From Bog-473 sp963804055 (GTDB lineage Bacteria; Actinomycetota; Acidimicrobiia; Acidimicrobiales; RAAP-2), in the NCBI GenBank assembly GCA_963804055.1, contig CAWDOU010000001.1, positions 1,047,719-1,111,718 of the forward strand: a stretch of DNA of 64,000 bases, given 5' to 3'. The notes beneath the pieces are model-generated. The model had not been told where the DNA came from and made no database searches. It worked only from the letters and a program-made list of their open reading frames with translations. Made by a program: the position numbers and the translations under genes. Positions 37,082 through 46,245 of the stretch are shown piece after piece; position 1 is the stretch's first letter, and every line of letters starts with the position of its first letter.

Positions 37082-39441
37082 AGCGCCCCCGCCAGGGCTG
37101 CGCGAGCGCCGGCGATGGCCGCCTGCCCGAGCGCGAGACCTCCGTCGTTCGGGGGGACCACCCGATGCGTCAGGACGCGGAATCGGCGGGCCTCGAGGCA
37201 GCGGCGGGCCTGGCCGAGCAGGAGAGCGTTCTGGAAGACCCCGCCGCTCAGCGCGACCACTCCTATCCCGGTGCGCTCCCTCTGCTCCACGGCGACGTCG
37301 CGGACGACGCGGGCGACGGCGCCGTGGAAGCCCGCGGCCATGGCGCCCGTGTCTGCGCCGCTGCGGAGGTCAGCCGCCAGGGCATGGAAGACGGGGGAGG
37401 GGTCGAACTCGCAGTCGGTCGTCTCGAACCGGTACGACGGGACCGGGAGGCCCCGGTCGAGCGCCGCCGCCGCGGCCCATTGCAGGCGCAGCGCGGCCTC
37501 CGCTTCGTACCTGGCCTCGTGGCAGAGGCCGAGGAGCGAGCTGACCGCATCGAAGAGGCGTCCCATGCTCGACGTCTCGACGCATCCGGAGACGCCCTCG
37601 AGCTGGCTCTGCAACACCGCTCGCTCCGCCGGCGGCGCGGCGCCGACCGGCGGCAGGTCCTGCGCCCATTCGAGACCGGCCGCCCGCAAATGGGCCAGGG
37701 CCGTGCGGTACGGCCGCCGGACCGCGGCATCGCCGCCGGGGAGCGCGATCGTGGCGAGGTGCCCGACGCGCACGAAGTCCGTGTACGCCGCGACGAGAAC
37801 CTCACCGCCCCAGATGGTGCCGTCCGTCCCGAACCCCGTCCCGTCGAAGGCAAGGCCGATGACGCGGGCCCCGGCCCCCACGCCGTGCTCGGCCATGACG
37901 GAGGCAATGTGGGCGTGATGATGCTGGATCTCGACCACCGGGCGCCCTGAGGCCTCCTCGGCCCAGCGTTTCGTCAGGTAGCCCGGATGGGCGTCCGCGG
38001 CCACCTGAGACGCCCGGATGCCGTACAGGTCGGCGAGCTGGTGGGCGGAGCGCTCGAAGGCCCGCCAGGACTCGAGGCTTCCCATGTCGCCGATGTGCTG
38101 GCTCATGAAGGCGTCGTGGCCCGCCGCGAGGCAGAACGTGTTCTTGAGCTCGCCCCCGACGGCCAGCGTGGGTGGCGCCACGACGGGGAGCCGCACCGGC
38201 AGGGGTGCGTAGCCCCGGGAACGCCGGAGGGGCAGCTCGCCGCCGTCCTGGTCGATCTCGAGCACCGAGTCGTCGCAGGGCACATGGATCGGTCGGTCGT
38301 GCAGGAGCCACGCGTCGGCGAGTGCGCCCAATCGTTCCCGGGCGTCGTCGTTGTCGTAGCAGATGGGCTCGTCGCTGACGTTGCCACTCGTCATCACCAG
38401 GAGGCTGGGTACCGGCACAGCGGGGTCGCCACCCGGAACGGGGGCGAAGAGCAGATGGTGCAGCGGCGTGTAGGGGAGCAGCAGGCCGATTCGTGGATTG
38501 CCCGGGGCGACGAGCGCGGAGATGACGCCGGCTGGCGTGCCGGGACGCCTGGACGCCAGGACGATGGGTCGCCGCGCCGTGGTGAGGAGCGCTGCTTCTG
38601 CCGGGATGATGTGGGCCACCGTCCGGGCGACATGCAGGTCCCGGGCCATGACGGCCAGGGGCTTGCCGACGCGGTGCTTGCGTTCCCGGAGCCGCGCCAC
38701 CGCGGCGTCCGAGCGGGCGTCGCAGGCCAGGTGGAACCCGCCGAGGCCCTTGATCGCCACAATCTCGCCTCGCGCCAGCGCGGCCTGGGCCGCCATGATG
38801 GCTGCGTCCGTGCCGGTCACCGGGTCGGCGCCGGAGGAGCGCTCCAGCCACAGGCGCGGACCGCAGTCGGGGCAGGCGATCGGCTGGGCGTGGAAGCGCC
38901 GGTCGGCCGGGTCGCCGTACTCCTCTGCGCAGGCGCCGCACAGGGCGAAGCCGCGCATCGTGGTGTTGGGACGGTCGTAGGGCAGGCGGAGCGTGATGGT
39001 GAAGCGTGGCCCGCAGTTCGTGCAATTGATGAAGGGGTGTCGAACCCGGCGATCGCGTGGGTCGAACAGTTCGCGGAGGCAGTCGTCACAGGTTGCGAGG
39101 TCGGGCGAGACGAACGTTCGGACCGTTCCACTGGCCCGGCTCTCCACGATGGCGAAGCCCGTTCCGCCGCGTGCGGCCATGCGTTCCGAGACCACGCCGT
39201 CGACCCGGGCTGCATCGGGCGCGTCCGTCTCGAGGCGTCTGACGAACGCCTCCGTCGCCCCAGTGACGCCCTCGACCTCCATGAACACGCCCTGACTGTC
39301 GTTGCCCACGAACCCGACGAGATGGAGCTCGGTGGCGAGCCGGTGCACGTGGGGCCGGAAGCCGACCCCCTGGACCAGTCCCGAGACGCGGAGACGGAGT
39401 CGGAGACGGGCCGTCTCCGTCGAGGGGGTGGCGCTCCTCAC
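37078..39441 (-). CDS. hypF: Carbamoyltransferase HypF
   Basis: 787-residue enzyme that makes carbamoyl-AMP and transfers the carbamoyl group to HypE. The N-terminal acylphosphatase-like domain has VSGLVQGVGFRPHVHRLATE. Two zinc-finger pairs follow (CDDCLRELFDP with CTNCGPRFTIT, and CGACAEEYGDP with CPDCGPRL). The YrdC-like domain has ARGEIVAIKGLGGFHLACDA and KPLAVMARD. The C-terminal Kae1-like domain has VEIQHHHAHIASVMAEHG, VIGLAFDGTGFGTDGTIWGG and VALSGGVFQNALL. GTG 39441 overlaps the hypD stop by 4 bp. Length and domain order are normal. Confidence 0.95.
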   Translation of the reverse strand: MRSATPSTETARLRLRLRVSGLVQGVGFRPHVHRLATELHLVGFVGNDSQGVFMEVEGVTGATEAFVRRLETDAPDAARVDGVVSERMAARGGTGFAIVESRASGTVRTFVSPDLATCDDCLRELFDPRDRRVRHPFINCTNCGPRFTITLRLPYDRPNTTMRGFALCGACAEEYGDPADRRFHAQPIACPDCGPRLWLERSSGADPVTGTDAAIMAAQAALARGEIVAIKGLGGFHLACDARSDAAVARLRERKHRVGKPLAVMARDLHVARTVAHIIPAEAALLTTARRPIVLASRRPGTPAGVISALVAPGNPRIGLLLPYTPLHHLLFAPVPGGDPAVPVPSLLVMTSGNVSDEPICYDNDDARERLGALADAWLLHDRPIHVPCDDSVLEIDQDGGELPLRRSRGYAPLPVRLPVVAPPTLAVGGELKNTFCLAAGHDAFMSQHIGDMGSLESWRAFERSAHQLADLYGIRASQVAADAHPGYLTKRWAEEASGRPVVEIQHHHAHIASVMAEHGVGAGARVIGLAFDGTGFGTDGTIWGGEVLVAAYTDFVRVGHLATIALPGGDAAVRRPYRTALAHLRAAGLEWAQDLPPVGAAPPAERAVLQSQLEGVSGCVETSSMGRLFDAVSSLLGLCHEARYEAEAALRLQWAAAAALDRGLPVPSYRFETTDCEFDPSPVFHALAADLRSGADTGAMAAGFHGAVARVVRDVAVEQRERTGIGVVALSGGVFQNALLLGQARRCLEARRFRVLTHRVVPPNDGGLALGQAAIAGARAALAGAL

Positions 39442-40577
39442 GCGGGGGACCCGCCGCGCCGGCCGAGCGTGACCGCCGCCTCGCGGTGCATCCGCCCGAA
39501 CGTGTAGTACGCCGCGCACGCGCCCTCCGAGGAGACCATGCAGGTCCCGATCGGGGTTTCGGGCGTGCAGGCGGTGCCGAACACCTTGCACTCCCAGGGC
39601 TTGATCACGCCCTTGAGCACCTCCCCGCACTGGCAGGCCTTCGGATCGGCCACCCGGACGTTCGGGACGGAGTAGCGGCGCTCGGCGTCGAAGGCGGCGA
39701 ACTCGGGGCGCAGCTTCAGGCCGCTCTGCGCAATGAAGCCGAGACCCCGCCATTCGAAGTGCGGGCGCAGCTCGAAGACCTCTGCCAACAGGGCCAGGGC
39801 GCGTGGATTGCCCTCCTCGCGCACGACCCTCGAGTACTGGTTCTCCACTTCACAGCGGCCCTGGCGTCGCTGCAGGAGGAGCATGGCGATGCTCTGCAGG
39901 ATGTCGAGCGGCTCGAAGCCGGACGTGACGAGAGGCAGTCCGTATTCGGTGGGCACGAAGCGGTAGGGGCGCTGTCCGACCACGGTGGAGACATGCCCGG
40001 GGCCGAGGAACCCGTCGAGCCGGATGTCCGGCGACTCGAGGATGGCCCGTAGCGGCGGGACGATCGTCACGTGATTCGAGAAGACGGAGAAGTTCGAGAG
40101 CCCCTGATCACGCGCCTCCAGCAGCGTGAGGGCGGTCGCCGGAGCTGTGGTCTCGAAGCCGACGGCGAAGAACACCACGTCCCTGTCCGGGTTCTCGACC
40201 GCGATGCGGAGCGCGTCCAGGGGGGAGTAGACGACGCGGATGTCCGCGCCCCCCGCCTTGGCGTCGAGCAGGCTGCCCTCCTGGCCCGGCACCCGCATCA
40301 TGTCCCCGAACGAGGCGGAGATCACGTCCGGCGACTTGGCGATCGCAATGGCGTCGTCCACCCGTCCCATCGGGAGGACGCAGACCGGGCATCCGGGCCC
40401 GTGTACGAGCTCGACGTTCTCCGGGAGCACGTGTTCAATGCCATGCCGGTAGATGGTGTGGGTGTGGCCGCCGCAGACCTCCATGAACGTGCAGGCGTCG
40501 TCGGCGGCCAGCGCCGTGATGCGGGCCACCAGCGCGGCTGCCGTGGTGGGGTCCCTGTACTCATCGACATATCTCAT
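39438..40577 (-). CDS. hypD: Hydrogenase maturation protein HypD
   Basis: Scaffold on which the Fe(CN)2CO unit is built together with HypC. Landmarks are TFMEVCGGHTHTIYRHGIEH, VHGPGCPVCVLPMGRVDDAI, FFAVGFETTAPATALTLLEA, GFLGPGHVSTVVG and the C-terminal cysteine-rich CQCGEVLKGVIKPWECKVFG, which binds a [4Fe-4S] cluster. The length (379 residues) is standard. It lies 11 bp downstream of hypC. Confidence 0.96.
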   Translation of the reverse strand: MRYVDEYRDPTTAAALVARITALAADDACTFMEVCGGHTHTIYRHGIEHVLPENVELVHGPGCPVCVLPMGRVDDAIAIAKSPDVISASFGDMMRVPGQEGSLLDAKAGGADIRVVYSPLDALRIAVENPDRDVVFFAVGFETTAPATALTLLEARDQGLSNFSVFSNHVTIVPPLRAILESPDIRLDGFLGPGHVSTVVGQRPYRFVPTEYGLPLVTSGFEPLDILQSIAMLLLQRRQGRCEVENQYSRVVREEGNPRALALLAEVFELRPHFEWRGLGFIAQSGLKLRPEFAAFDAERRYSVPNVRVADPKACQCGEVLKGVIKPWECKVFGTACTPETPIGTCMVSSEGACAAYYTFGRMHREAAVTLGRRGGSPA

Positions 40578-40588
40578 GGCTCAGCGCC

Positions 40589-40879
40589 TCACGCGTCTCC
40601 CGTGCCACCCGAGATGGTGGATTGCCTGAGTGCGTCCATTTCATCGTCGAAGGCCTGACCCAGGAGGTGCAGGGAGGCGAGCGCGAGATCGGCCTCGGCC
40701 TCGTCAATCTTGGACATCGCGAATCCCACGTGGATCAAGACCCAGTCCCCGGCGGCCAGAGGTTCGTCTTCGAGCAGCCCGATGTTGACGACCCTCGTGA
40801 CTCCCGAGACGTCCACCGTTGCCAGGTGAGGGCTGACGTCGGAGATCTCCTTGAGCTGTCCCGGTATGGCCAGACACAT
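40589..40879 (-). CDS. hypC: Hydrogenase maturation chaperone HypC
   Basis: 96-residue chaperone beginning MCLAIPGQLKEI, whose Cys2 carries iron in the HypC-HypD complex. VDVSGVTRVVNIGLLEDEPL and GDWVLIHVGFAMSKIDEAEA are the remaining conserved parts. It is the first gene of the minus-strand hyp operon (hypC-hypD-hypF-SIS/HypC-SIS-hypE) and is divergent from hypA. Confidence 0.95.
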   Translation of the reverse strand: MCLAIPGQLKEISDVSPHLATVDVSGVTRVVNIGLLEDEPLAAGDWVLIHVGFAMSKIDEAEADLALASLHLLGQAFDDEMDALRQSTISGGTGDA

Positions 40880-41025
40880 GGCATCTCCTCCTCGTCCGTC
40901 ATCACGTCCGTCGGCCCTGTGTCGGCAACGGCCTGCGCCCGGAAGCGGACGGGTCCCCGCCGACGGGTCCCACGGGCGGACACGCGGACGTGCGCAGGGT
41001 CCGGCCTCGACACTAGGCGGCTGAC

Positions 41026-41039
41026 GGGCCGTTCGTCCC
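41026..41039. promoter_or_regulatory. Possible dormancy box between hypC and hypA
   Basis: GGGCCGTTCGTCCC matches GGGAC-N4-GTCCC at nine of ten fixed positions and shares the TTCGTCCC half with the box at 14985. It lies in the 263-bp divergent gap, 104 bp upstream of hypA and 147 bp upstream of hypC. Confidence 0.4.
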
Positions 41040-41142
41040 CAAGAGGGAGGTCCAACTCGGAGCCCCCCGGGCAGCAGGCGGGGTCCGTGCGACCGCCGCC
41101 CCGCGTCACTCCGGGCGTTATGCTCCGCCCGAGGCGCCGTCC

Positions 41143-41481
41143 ATGCACGAACTCTCCATATGTCGTTCGATCCTGAGCACGGCGGCGGACCACGCGGAAG
41201 GGCGGCCAGTGTCCCAGGTCACCGTGCAGGTGGGGCACCTGCGCCAGGTCGTGCCGCACGCGCTCCAGTTCGGCTGGGCGGCGGTGTCGGCTGCGACCGC
41301 TCTCGAGGATGCGGTCCTTGTGGTCGAGGAAGTGCCGGCGGCGGTCGAGTGCGCGTCATGCCGTACGAGAACCATCCTCGATGCGCCGGTTCTCGCCTGT
41401 GGCCGCTGTCGCGGGATCGATGTCAGGCTGATCAGCGGGGAAGAGCTCCGCGTCGTGTCCATCACTCTGGCGGAGTCGTAG
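41143..41481 (+). CDS. hypA: Hydrogenase nickel-incorporation protein HypA
   Basis: 112-residue nickel metallochaperone. It begins MHELSICRSILSTAADHA, with the nickel-binding His2, and carries the zinc site CASCRTRT and CGRCRGIDVRLISGEEL. It works with HypB to deliver nickel to the large subunit. The hypB start follows the stop by 2 bp. Confidence 0.95.
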   Translation: MHELSICRSILSTAADHAEGRPVSQVTVQVGHLRQVVPHALQFGWAAVSAATALEDAVLVVEEVPAAVECASCRTRTILDAPVLACGRCRGIDVRLISGEELRVVSITLAES

Positions 41482-41483
41482 CG

Positions 41484-42281
41484 GTGGGTCGCTTTCACCT
41501 CGAACCAGGGGGTGCGGTCCACCAGCACCCCGGCGACACCGGCGAGCCGATCACGGCTGACCTCGGTGACCACTCCGGGTACACGGAGACGGGCGGGACC
41601 AGGATCGCCATCCTGGAGAACCTCCTCTCGGAGAACGACCGCGTGGCGGCCCAGAACGCCGGAGTGTTCGCCGGTGCCGGCGTCTGCGCCATCAATCTGA
41701 TGTCATCACCCGGTGCCGGGAAGACGGCGCTGCTGCGGCAGACCTTGGGACTCCTCGGGGAATCGTTGCGCATCGGCGTGCTGGAGGGGGACATCGCGAC
41801 GAGCCTCGACGCCGACCGGCTCGAAGGAGCGGGTGCGGCGGCGATCTCCCTCGTCAACACGAGCGCCGGCTTTGGCGGAGAGTGCCATCTCGATGCCGTG
41901 ATGGTGCGGGCCGGGATGGAGCCGCTCCCGCTGTCTCAGCTTGACCTCTTGATCATCGAGAATGTGGGCAATCTGGTTTGTCCTGCGGAATTCCGGGTCG
42001 GCGAGCAGGCCAGGGCGATGGTGTTCGCCGTGACCGACGGAGAGGAGAAGCCGTTCAAGTACCCGGTGATGTTCCGAGCCGTCGACGTTGTCATCGTCAA
42101 CAAGATCGACCTTCTTCCGTACCTCGATTTCGACCTCGACCTCTTTCGGGCGAACCTGCGGTCGGTGAATCCGTCCGCGCGGGTCATTCTGGCCAGCGCC
42201 CGAACCGGTGAGGGCGTGGGCGAGTGGTGTCGTTGGTTGCGGGCGCAGTGTGCGCGTGGGGCGGAGAGTCGAACCATCTGA
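41484..42281 (+). CDS. hypB: Hydrogenase nickel-incorporation GTPase HypB
   Basis: 265-residue SIMIBI-class GTPase. The P-loop is INLMSSPGAGKTALLRQTLG, followed by GVLEGDIATSLDADRLE, GGECHLDAVMV, IIENVGNLVCPAEFRVGE, VVIVNKIDLLPYLDFD and ILASARTGEGV. GTG 41484 is chosen because GGAG is eight bases upstream. The N-terminus lacks both the CXXCGC motif of E. coli HypB and a long histidine-rich stretch, so nickel storage is unlikely. A perfect hairpin follows the stop. Confidence 0.94.
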   Translation: MGRFHLEPGGAVHQHPGDTGEPITADLGDHSGYTETGGTRIAILENLLSENDRVAAQNAGVFAGAGVCAINLMSSPGAGKTALLRQTLGLLGESLRIGVLEGDIATSLDADRLEGAGAAAISLVNTSAGFGGECHLDAVMVRAGMEPLPLSQLDLLIIENVGNLVCPAEFRVGEQARAMVFAVTDGEEKPFKYPVMFRAVDVVIVNKIDLLPYLDFDLDLFRANLRSVNPSARVILASARTGEGVGEWCRWLRAQCARGAESRTI

Positions 42282-42282
42282 G

Positions 42283-42302
42283 TCACCCGCGGCGGCGGGT
42301 GA
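42283..42302 (+). terminator. Hairpin after hypB
   Basis: Perfect 8-bp stem TCACCCGC / GCGGGTGA with a GGCG loop, starting two bases after the hypB stop. It lacks a T-run but is well placed to end the hypAB transcript. Confidence 0.55.
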
Positions 42303-42341
42303 GGGGCCGGCCCGCCTCCCGTCGGCGATACGCTGATCCCT

Positions 42342-43421
42342 GTGTCGCCACACCGCCGCATCGTCGTCTGTGATGGCGACGAGACGGGGCAGGAGTTGCT
42401 CGAGGAGGCACTGCGGGTGTTCGATCCCCGCCTGCTCGGGTTCGATGTCGAGTTGCTCCGGTTCGACCTGTCCCTCGGGAACCGGCGCGCCACCGCCAAC
42501 GAGGTGGTCCGCGAAGCGGCCGCAGTCATGCGCGAGACGGGCCTCGGGCTCAAGGCGGCCACCATCACCCCCGAGACGACCGGCGACGTGGGCAGCCCGA
42601 ACCGCATTTTGCGCGAGGGCGTGGGCGGCTCGGTCATCGTGCGCACGGGCCGCCGCATCCCGGGCGTGGCCCCGCCGGCGTCGGTCGTCCATCCGATCGT
42701 CGTCGTCCGCATGGCCGTGGGCGACGCCTACGGCGCGGAGGAGCACCGCACGGGCGACCCGGGCTCCACGGGGGAGCAGGCGTGGCGGACCGAGCGCATC
42801 GACCGCTCCGTCTGCCGCTCCGTGGCGGAGTACTCCTTCCGCACCGCGGCCCAGACGGGAGCCTGCGTGTACGGCGGCCCGAAATGGACCGTCTCCACCG
42901 TCTACGAGGGGATGCTGAAGGAGGAGATGGACGCCGCCGCGGCGCGCTATCCCGACGTGCCGTACCGCCCCACGCTCATTGACGCGGCCTATGCGGGCTT
43001 GCTCACCGAGTCCAACGCCAGCCCGCTGGTGGTCCCGGCCCTCAACCGGGATGGCGACTGCCTGTCCGACCTCGTTCTGGCGCTCTTCGGCTCCATTGCC
43101 GGGGCCGAGTCCGTGCTGCTCGCCCTCGACGACGAGCTGCGGCCCGTCGTGGCCATGGCCGAGGCGCCGCACGGCACGGCGCCGTCGCTCATGGGCAAGA
43201 ACGTGGCGAACCCGATGGCGATGCTCCTGGCCTGCGCCGCCGTGCTGGACCATGCGGCGCGCGGAGATGCTGCCGTCGCGGCAGCGGCCGCCGCCATCCG
43301 CCGGGCCACGCTCGGCGCGGCGGCGGACGGCGTACGGACCTTCGACCTGGGGGGCGAGGCCTCCACGTCGGAGGTGGTGGACGAGGTCCTGCGCCGCCTG
43401 GCCCTCGGCACCGCGGGCTGA
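42342..43421 (+). CDS. Isocitrate/isopropylmalate dehydrogenase family protein
   Basis: 359-residue beta-decarboxylating dehydrogenase-like protein. The start RIVVCDGDETGQELLEEALR parallels the GDGIGPE segment of the family, TPETTGDVGSPNRILREGVG and SVIVRTGRRIPGV precede the substrate region, and YGGPKWTVSTVYEGMLKEEM resembles the isocitrate-dehydrogenase lysine region. The cofactor-loop equivalent is MAEAPHGTAPSLMGKNVANP. The real substrate is uncertain. It starts 60 bp after hypB, beyond a hairpin, and may have its own promoter. GTG is the apparent start. Confidence 0.78.
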   Translation: MSPHRRIVVCDGDETGQELLEEALRVFDPRLLGFDVELLRFDLSLGNRRATANEVVREAAAVMRETGLGLKAATITPETTGDVGSPNRILREGVGGSVIVRTGRRIPGVAPPASVVHPIVVVRMAVGDAYGAEEHRTGDPGSTGEQAWRTERIDRSVCRSVAEYSFRTAAQTGACVYGGPKWTVSTVYEGMLKEEMDAAAARYPDVPYRPTLIDAAYAGLLTESNASPLVVPALNRDGDCLSDLVLALFGSIAGAESVLLALDDELRPVVAMAEAPHGTAPSLMGKNVANPMAMLLACAAVLDHAARGDAAVAAAAAAIRRATLGAAADGVRTFDLGGEASTSEVVDEVLRRLALGTAG

Positions 43422-43738
43422 CCGCCCGCTGCGCCTGCCGACACGGGGTTTGCCGGAGCGGGTGACGGGGAAGAGATCCTGCCAAGCGCCCAACCTGGCC
43501 AGGGGGCCGGCGCCCCGGAGGGACAACCGGTCGAGGGGGGCTCTCGGGACCGAACCCGAGAGAACTTCAGCCGGTTTCGTTCCGGCCGCGGTACGCGACG
43601 CAGGCGCGTCACACGCTGACGGCGGCGCTGCGCGCACTTCGCCGCGGTGTCCGGATCACACGTTCTCCACAACTTTCACCATCGATGTGGATTTCTCTTC
43701 GCAGACGGTGGGTCCCGTGTCCGTGTCCGTGTCGATGA
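43422..43738. other. Gene-free 317-bp gap between convergent genes
   Basis: No convincing coding region is seen. The gap contains one clear inverted repeat (43541-43562) and a triplicated GTGTCC-type motif near 43715-43735. Both flanking genes end here, so the region probably serves transcription termination. Confidence 0.5.
43541..43562. terminator. Bidirectional terminator-like hairpin
   Basis: Perfect 8-bp stem CTCTCGGG / CCCGAGAG with a 6-nt loop, centred between the convergent dehydrogenase-like and LigD-polymerase genes. No T-run on either strand. Confidence 0.45.
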
Positions 43739-44638
43739 TCACGAAAGGCCGAGGGGGGCGAAGAGATCCCCGTTCTTCTCAATGCGTCGCAACACGTCGT
43801 CGGTCTCGAAGCGGAGGAGCGACGGGTCGCCTTTGGACGCGCAGCGCCGCACCTCGGCTGCGCTGACGGGGGTCGAAACGGTGGGTGCAGGCATCGCACG
43901 GACCGAGTAGACGGCGACCGTCGTCTTGGCCGGGTGGTTCTGGCTCCAATCGATGAGGACGCGTCCCCGTCGCAGCGACCTCCTCATGTTGGAGACGATC
44001 AGGTCCCGATGCTCGGACTCCAGCTTGCGCGCGATCTCGTGGGTGTGGTCCCGCATGCCGTCCCATGTCGTCCGTGGTCCGACGGCGGCGTACAGCTGCA
44101 GGCCCTTCGATCCACTGGTCTTGGCGTACGACTCGATCCCCTGGCCGGCGAGCTCGTCCATGACGTAGCCGGCCACCACACAGCATTCGACGATGGACGT
44201 TCCCTCCCCGGGGTCGAGATCGAAGACCATGTGGTCCGGTCGCGCCGGGAGCTTGCGGTGCCGGCCGACGTGCCACAGGGGGACGTGGAGCTCAATGGTC
44301 CCGAGGTTGGCCGCCCAGGCCAGGGTGGGAAGGTCGTTCACCATGGCGTAGGGGATGACGTCCTCTCCGCCACCGGCGGACACCTCGACCGAGGGCACCC
44401 AGTCGGGTGCGTGTGACGGGATGTGCTTCTCGAAGAAGGACTTGCCCTCGACTCCGTCAGGGAACCGCTTCATCGTCAGGGGCCGCTCGCGCACGTGGGG
44501 CAGCATCACGGGTGCGACGCGCACGTAGTAATCGATGAGCTGGCCTTTGGTGAAGCCGCTGTGCGGGAAGAGCACCTTTTCGAGATTCGAGACGGACAGC
44601 TCCCGCCCTCCGATGGTCGTGCGCGTCGACGACGCCAT
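43739..44638 (-). CDS. ligD: LigD-type polymerase/primase protein (NHEJ)
   Basis: 299-residue stand-alone LigD polymerase domain (archaeo-eukaryotic primase fold) used in bacterial end joining. REPLTMKRFPDGVEGKSFFE, then WVPSVEV, MVNDLPTLAWAANLGTIELH and the catalytic acidic motif HMVFDLDPGEGTSIVE are typical, as are KTSGSKGLQLY and VLIDWSQNHPAKTTVAVYSV. Its start overlaps the ligase-gene stop by one base (TGATG), so the two are made together. No Ku gene is present in the window. Confidence 0.92.
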   Translation of the reverse strand: MASSTRTTIGGRELSVSNLEKVLFPHSGFTKGQLIDYYVRVAPVMLPHVRERPLTMKRFPDGVEGKSFFEKHIPSHAPDWVPSVEVSAGGGEDVIPYAMVNDLPTLAWAANLGTIELHVPLWHVGRHRKLPARPDHMVFDLDPGEGTSIVECCVVAGYVMDELAGQGIESYAKTSGSKGLQLYAAVGPRTTWDGMRDHTHEIARKLESEHRDLIVSNMRRSLRRGRVLIDWSQNHPAKTTVAVYSVRAMPAPTVSTPVSAAEVRRCASKGDPSLLRFETDDVLRRIEKNGDLFAPLGLS

Positions 44639-46101
44639 CACTCGACGACGACCTCGTGGGGCGACTTGTCCGGACGCAGGCCGCGCCACGTGGGGTGGCG
44701 CAGGCGACCGGCCGTCGTCCATTCGCCGAACTCCACCTCGCCCACCAGGTCGGGACGCACGAAGTGCGCCCCGCCGGCGTCGGCCGAGGGGAGCACGGAC
44801 ACGAACGGGTTCTCGGGGGTCGCCCGTGGCCCGAGGTCGGCCAGGAGGGCGGCGCGCTCTCTGGCGCTGAAGCCGGTGCCCACCTTGCCGACATAGCGCA
44901 GCCCACCCTCTTCCGGGATACCGAGCAGGAGCGCGCCGAGACTGCCCCGCCGCTCGCCGCGGCCGTCGGTCCAGGCGCCCACGACCACCTCCTGCGTGCG
45001 GAAGGACTTGACCTTGGTCCAATCCGGACTGCGTCGGCCGGGGCGGTAGGGGGACGACCGTCGCTTGGCCACGACACCCTCGAGCCCGTTGGCGACTGTC
45101 GCGGCAAGGATGTCCGATCCGGAGACGTCGCGGAACGAGTCCGTGGTGAGGAAGGTCTCACCGGCGAGTCGCAACGATTCGAGCTGTGCGCGTCGTTCGT
45201 CGTAGGTCGACTCCAGGAGGGAGTGGCCCTCGAGGTACAGCAGGTCGAACGCCACGAACGTCACCGGGTCCGAGAGCGATCGTCGCTTCGCTTCGCGCTG
45301 GTTCGCCACATGCATGCGCTGCTGGAGCCTGGAGAAGCTCGGCCGGCCGTCCTCGCCGAGGGCGACGATCTCGCCGTCGATGATGCAGGTGGTCATGCCC
45401 AGGAACTTCCCGATGTCCGCCAGCTCCGGAAACGACACGGTGACGTCGAGATCGTTGCGGCTCTGGGCCCGGACACGGCCCCCTTCGACGAAGAGAATGG
45501 CTCTGACCCCGTCCCACTTGACCTCGAAGGCCCATCCCGTGCTGTCCGCCGGGAGCTGACCCGCCACCGCCAGCATCGGCTTGATCGAACCGGGCATGTC
45601 GTCGGTGCGGGTGGACGGGCCGTGCCGGTGGATCATCCAGTCGCGGTCCTTCGTCCGGAAGAGCACGAAACTCCCCGAGCCCCGGGTCCCGTGGAGCACG
45701 AACTTCACCTCGGAATCCGTCCATTTCTCCACGTCGTAGTGGCCGGAGTCCCAGATCGTCATCCGACCTCCCCCGTACTCGCCCAGGGGGATGTCGCCCT
45801 CGAACGTCGCGTAGTCGAGGGGATGGTCCTCGGTGTGCACGGCCAGGTGGTTCTTGCCCGGCGTCTCGGGGAGGCCCTTGGGGAGGGCCCAGGAGGCCAG
45901 CACGCCGTCGCGCTCGAGCCGCAGATCCCAGTGCAGGCTCCGGGCGTGATGCTCTTGGATCACGAATCGCTGGCGGGACTTCTGCGTGGACGCGCGCCCG
46001 CCCATCGGCTCCGGCGTCTTGGAGGGATTCCGTTTCGTCCGATAGGTGTCGAGCTTCCCCGTCTCGCCCCCACCCCGTCGACCCGTGGACCGTGGCGTCA
46101 C
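44638..46101 (-). CDS. ligD: LigD-type 3'-phosphoesterase + ATP-dependent DNA ligase
   Basis: 487 residues in two domains. The N-terminal phosphoesterase domain (~40-160) has RFVIQEHHARSLHWDLRLER, SWALPKGLP and FEGDIPLGEYGGGRMTIWDSG (split in the family as GDIP-GEYG and WDSG). The ligase domain (~175-487) has the nucleotidylation lysine in FEVKWDGVRAI, IIDGEIVALGEDG, FDLLYLEGHSLL, LEGVVAKRRSSPY and the OB-fold SPDWTKVKSFRTQEVVVGAW. The GTG start at 46101 is as annotated by the open frame. With the polymerase protein downstream, the three LigD activities are divided PE-LIG / POL. Confidence 0.93.
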   Translation of the reverse strand: MTPRSTGRRGGGETGKLDTYRTKRNPSKTPEPMGGRASTQKSRQRFVIQEHHARSLHWDLRLERDGVLASWALPKGLPETPGKNHLAVHTEDHPLDYATFEGDIPLGEYGGGRMTIWDSGHYDVEKWTDSEVKFVLHGTRGSGSFVLFRTKDRDWMIHRHGPSTRTDDMPGSIKPMLAVAGQLPADSTGWAFEVKWDGVRAILFVEGGRVRAQSRNDLDVTVSFPELADIGKFLGMTTCIIDGEIVALGEDGRPSFSRLQQRMHVANQREAKRRSLSDPVTFVAFDLLYLEGHSLLESTYDERRAQLESLRLAGETFLTTDSFRDVSGSDILAATVANGLEGVVAKRRSSPYRPGRRSPDWTKVKSFRTQEVVVGAWTDGRGERRGSLGALLLGIPEEGGLRYVGKVGTGFSARERAALLADLGPRATPENPFVSVLPSADAGGAHFVRPDLVGEVEFGEWTTAGRLRHPTWRGLRPDKSPHEVVVE

Positions 46102-46245
46102 CGGATACCACCGTACCCATAGTCTCGGGTTGGGCGTTGCAACACGGGGTATGAGTCACGAACGGCGATTCGTGGAGGGAGACACCGATGGCGTTCCTGC
46201 TGACCTCTTCTGCTTGTCCGCGGATGACCGCGGGCGACCGACGGG

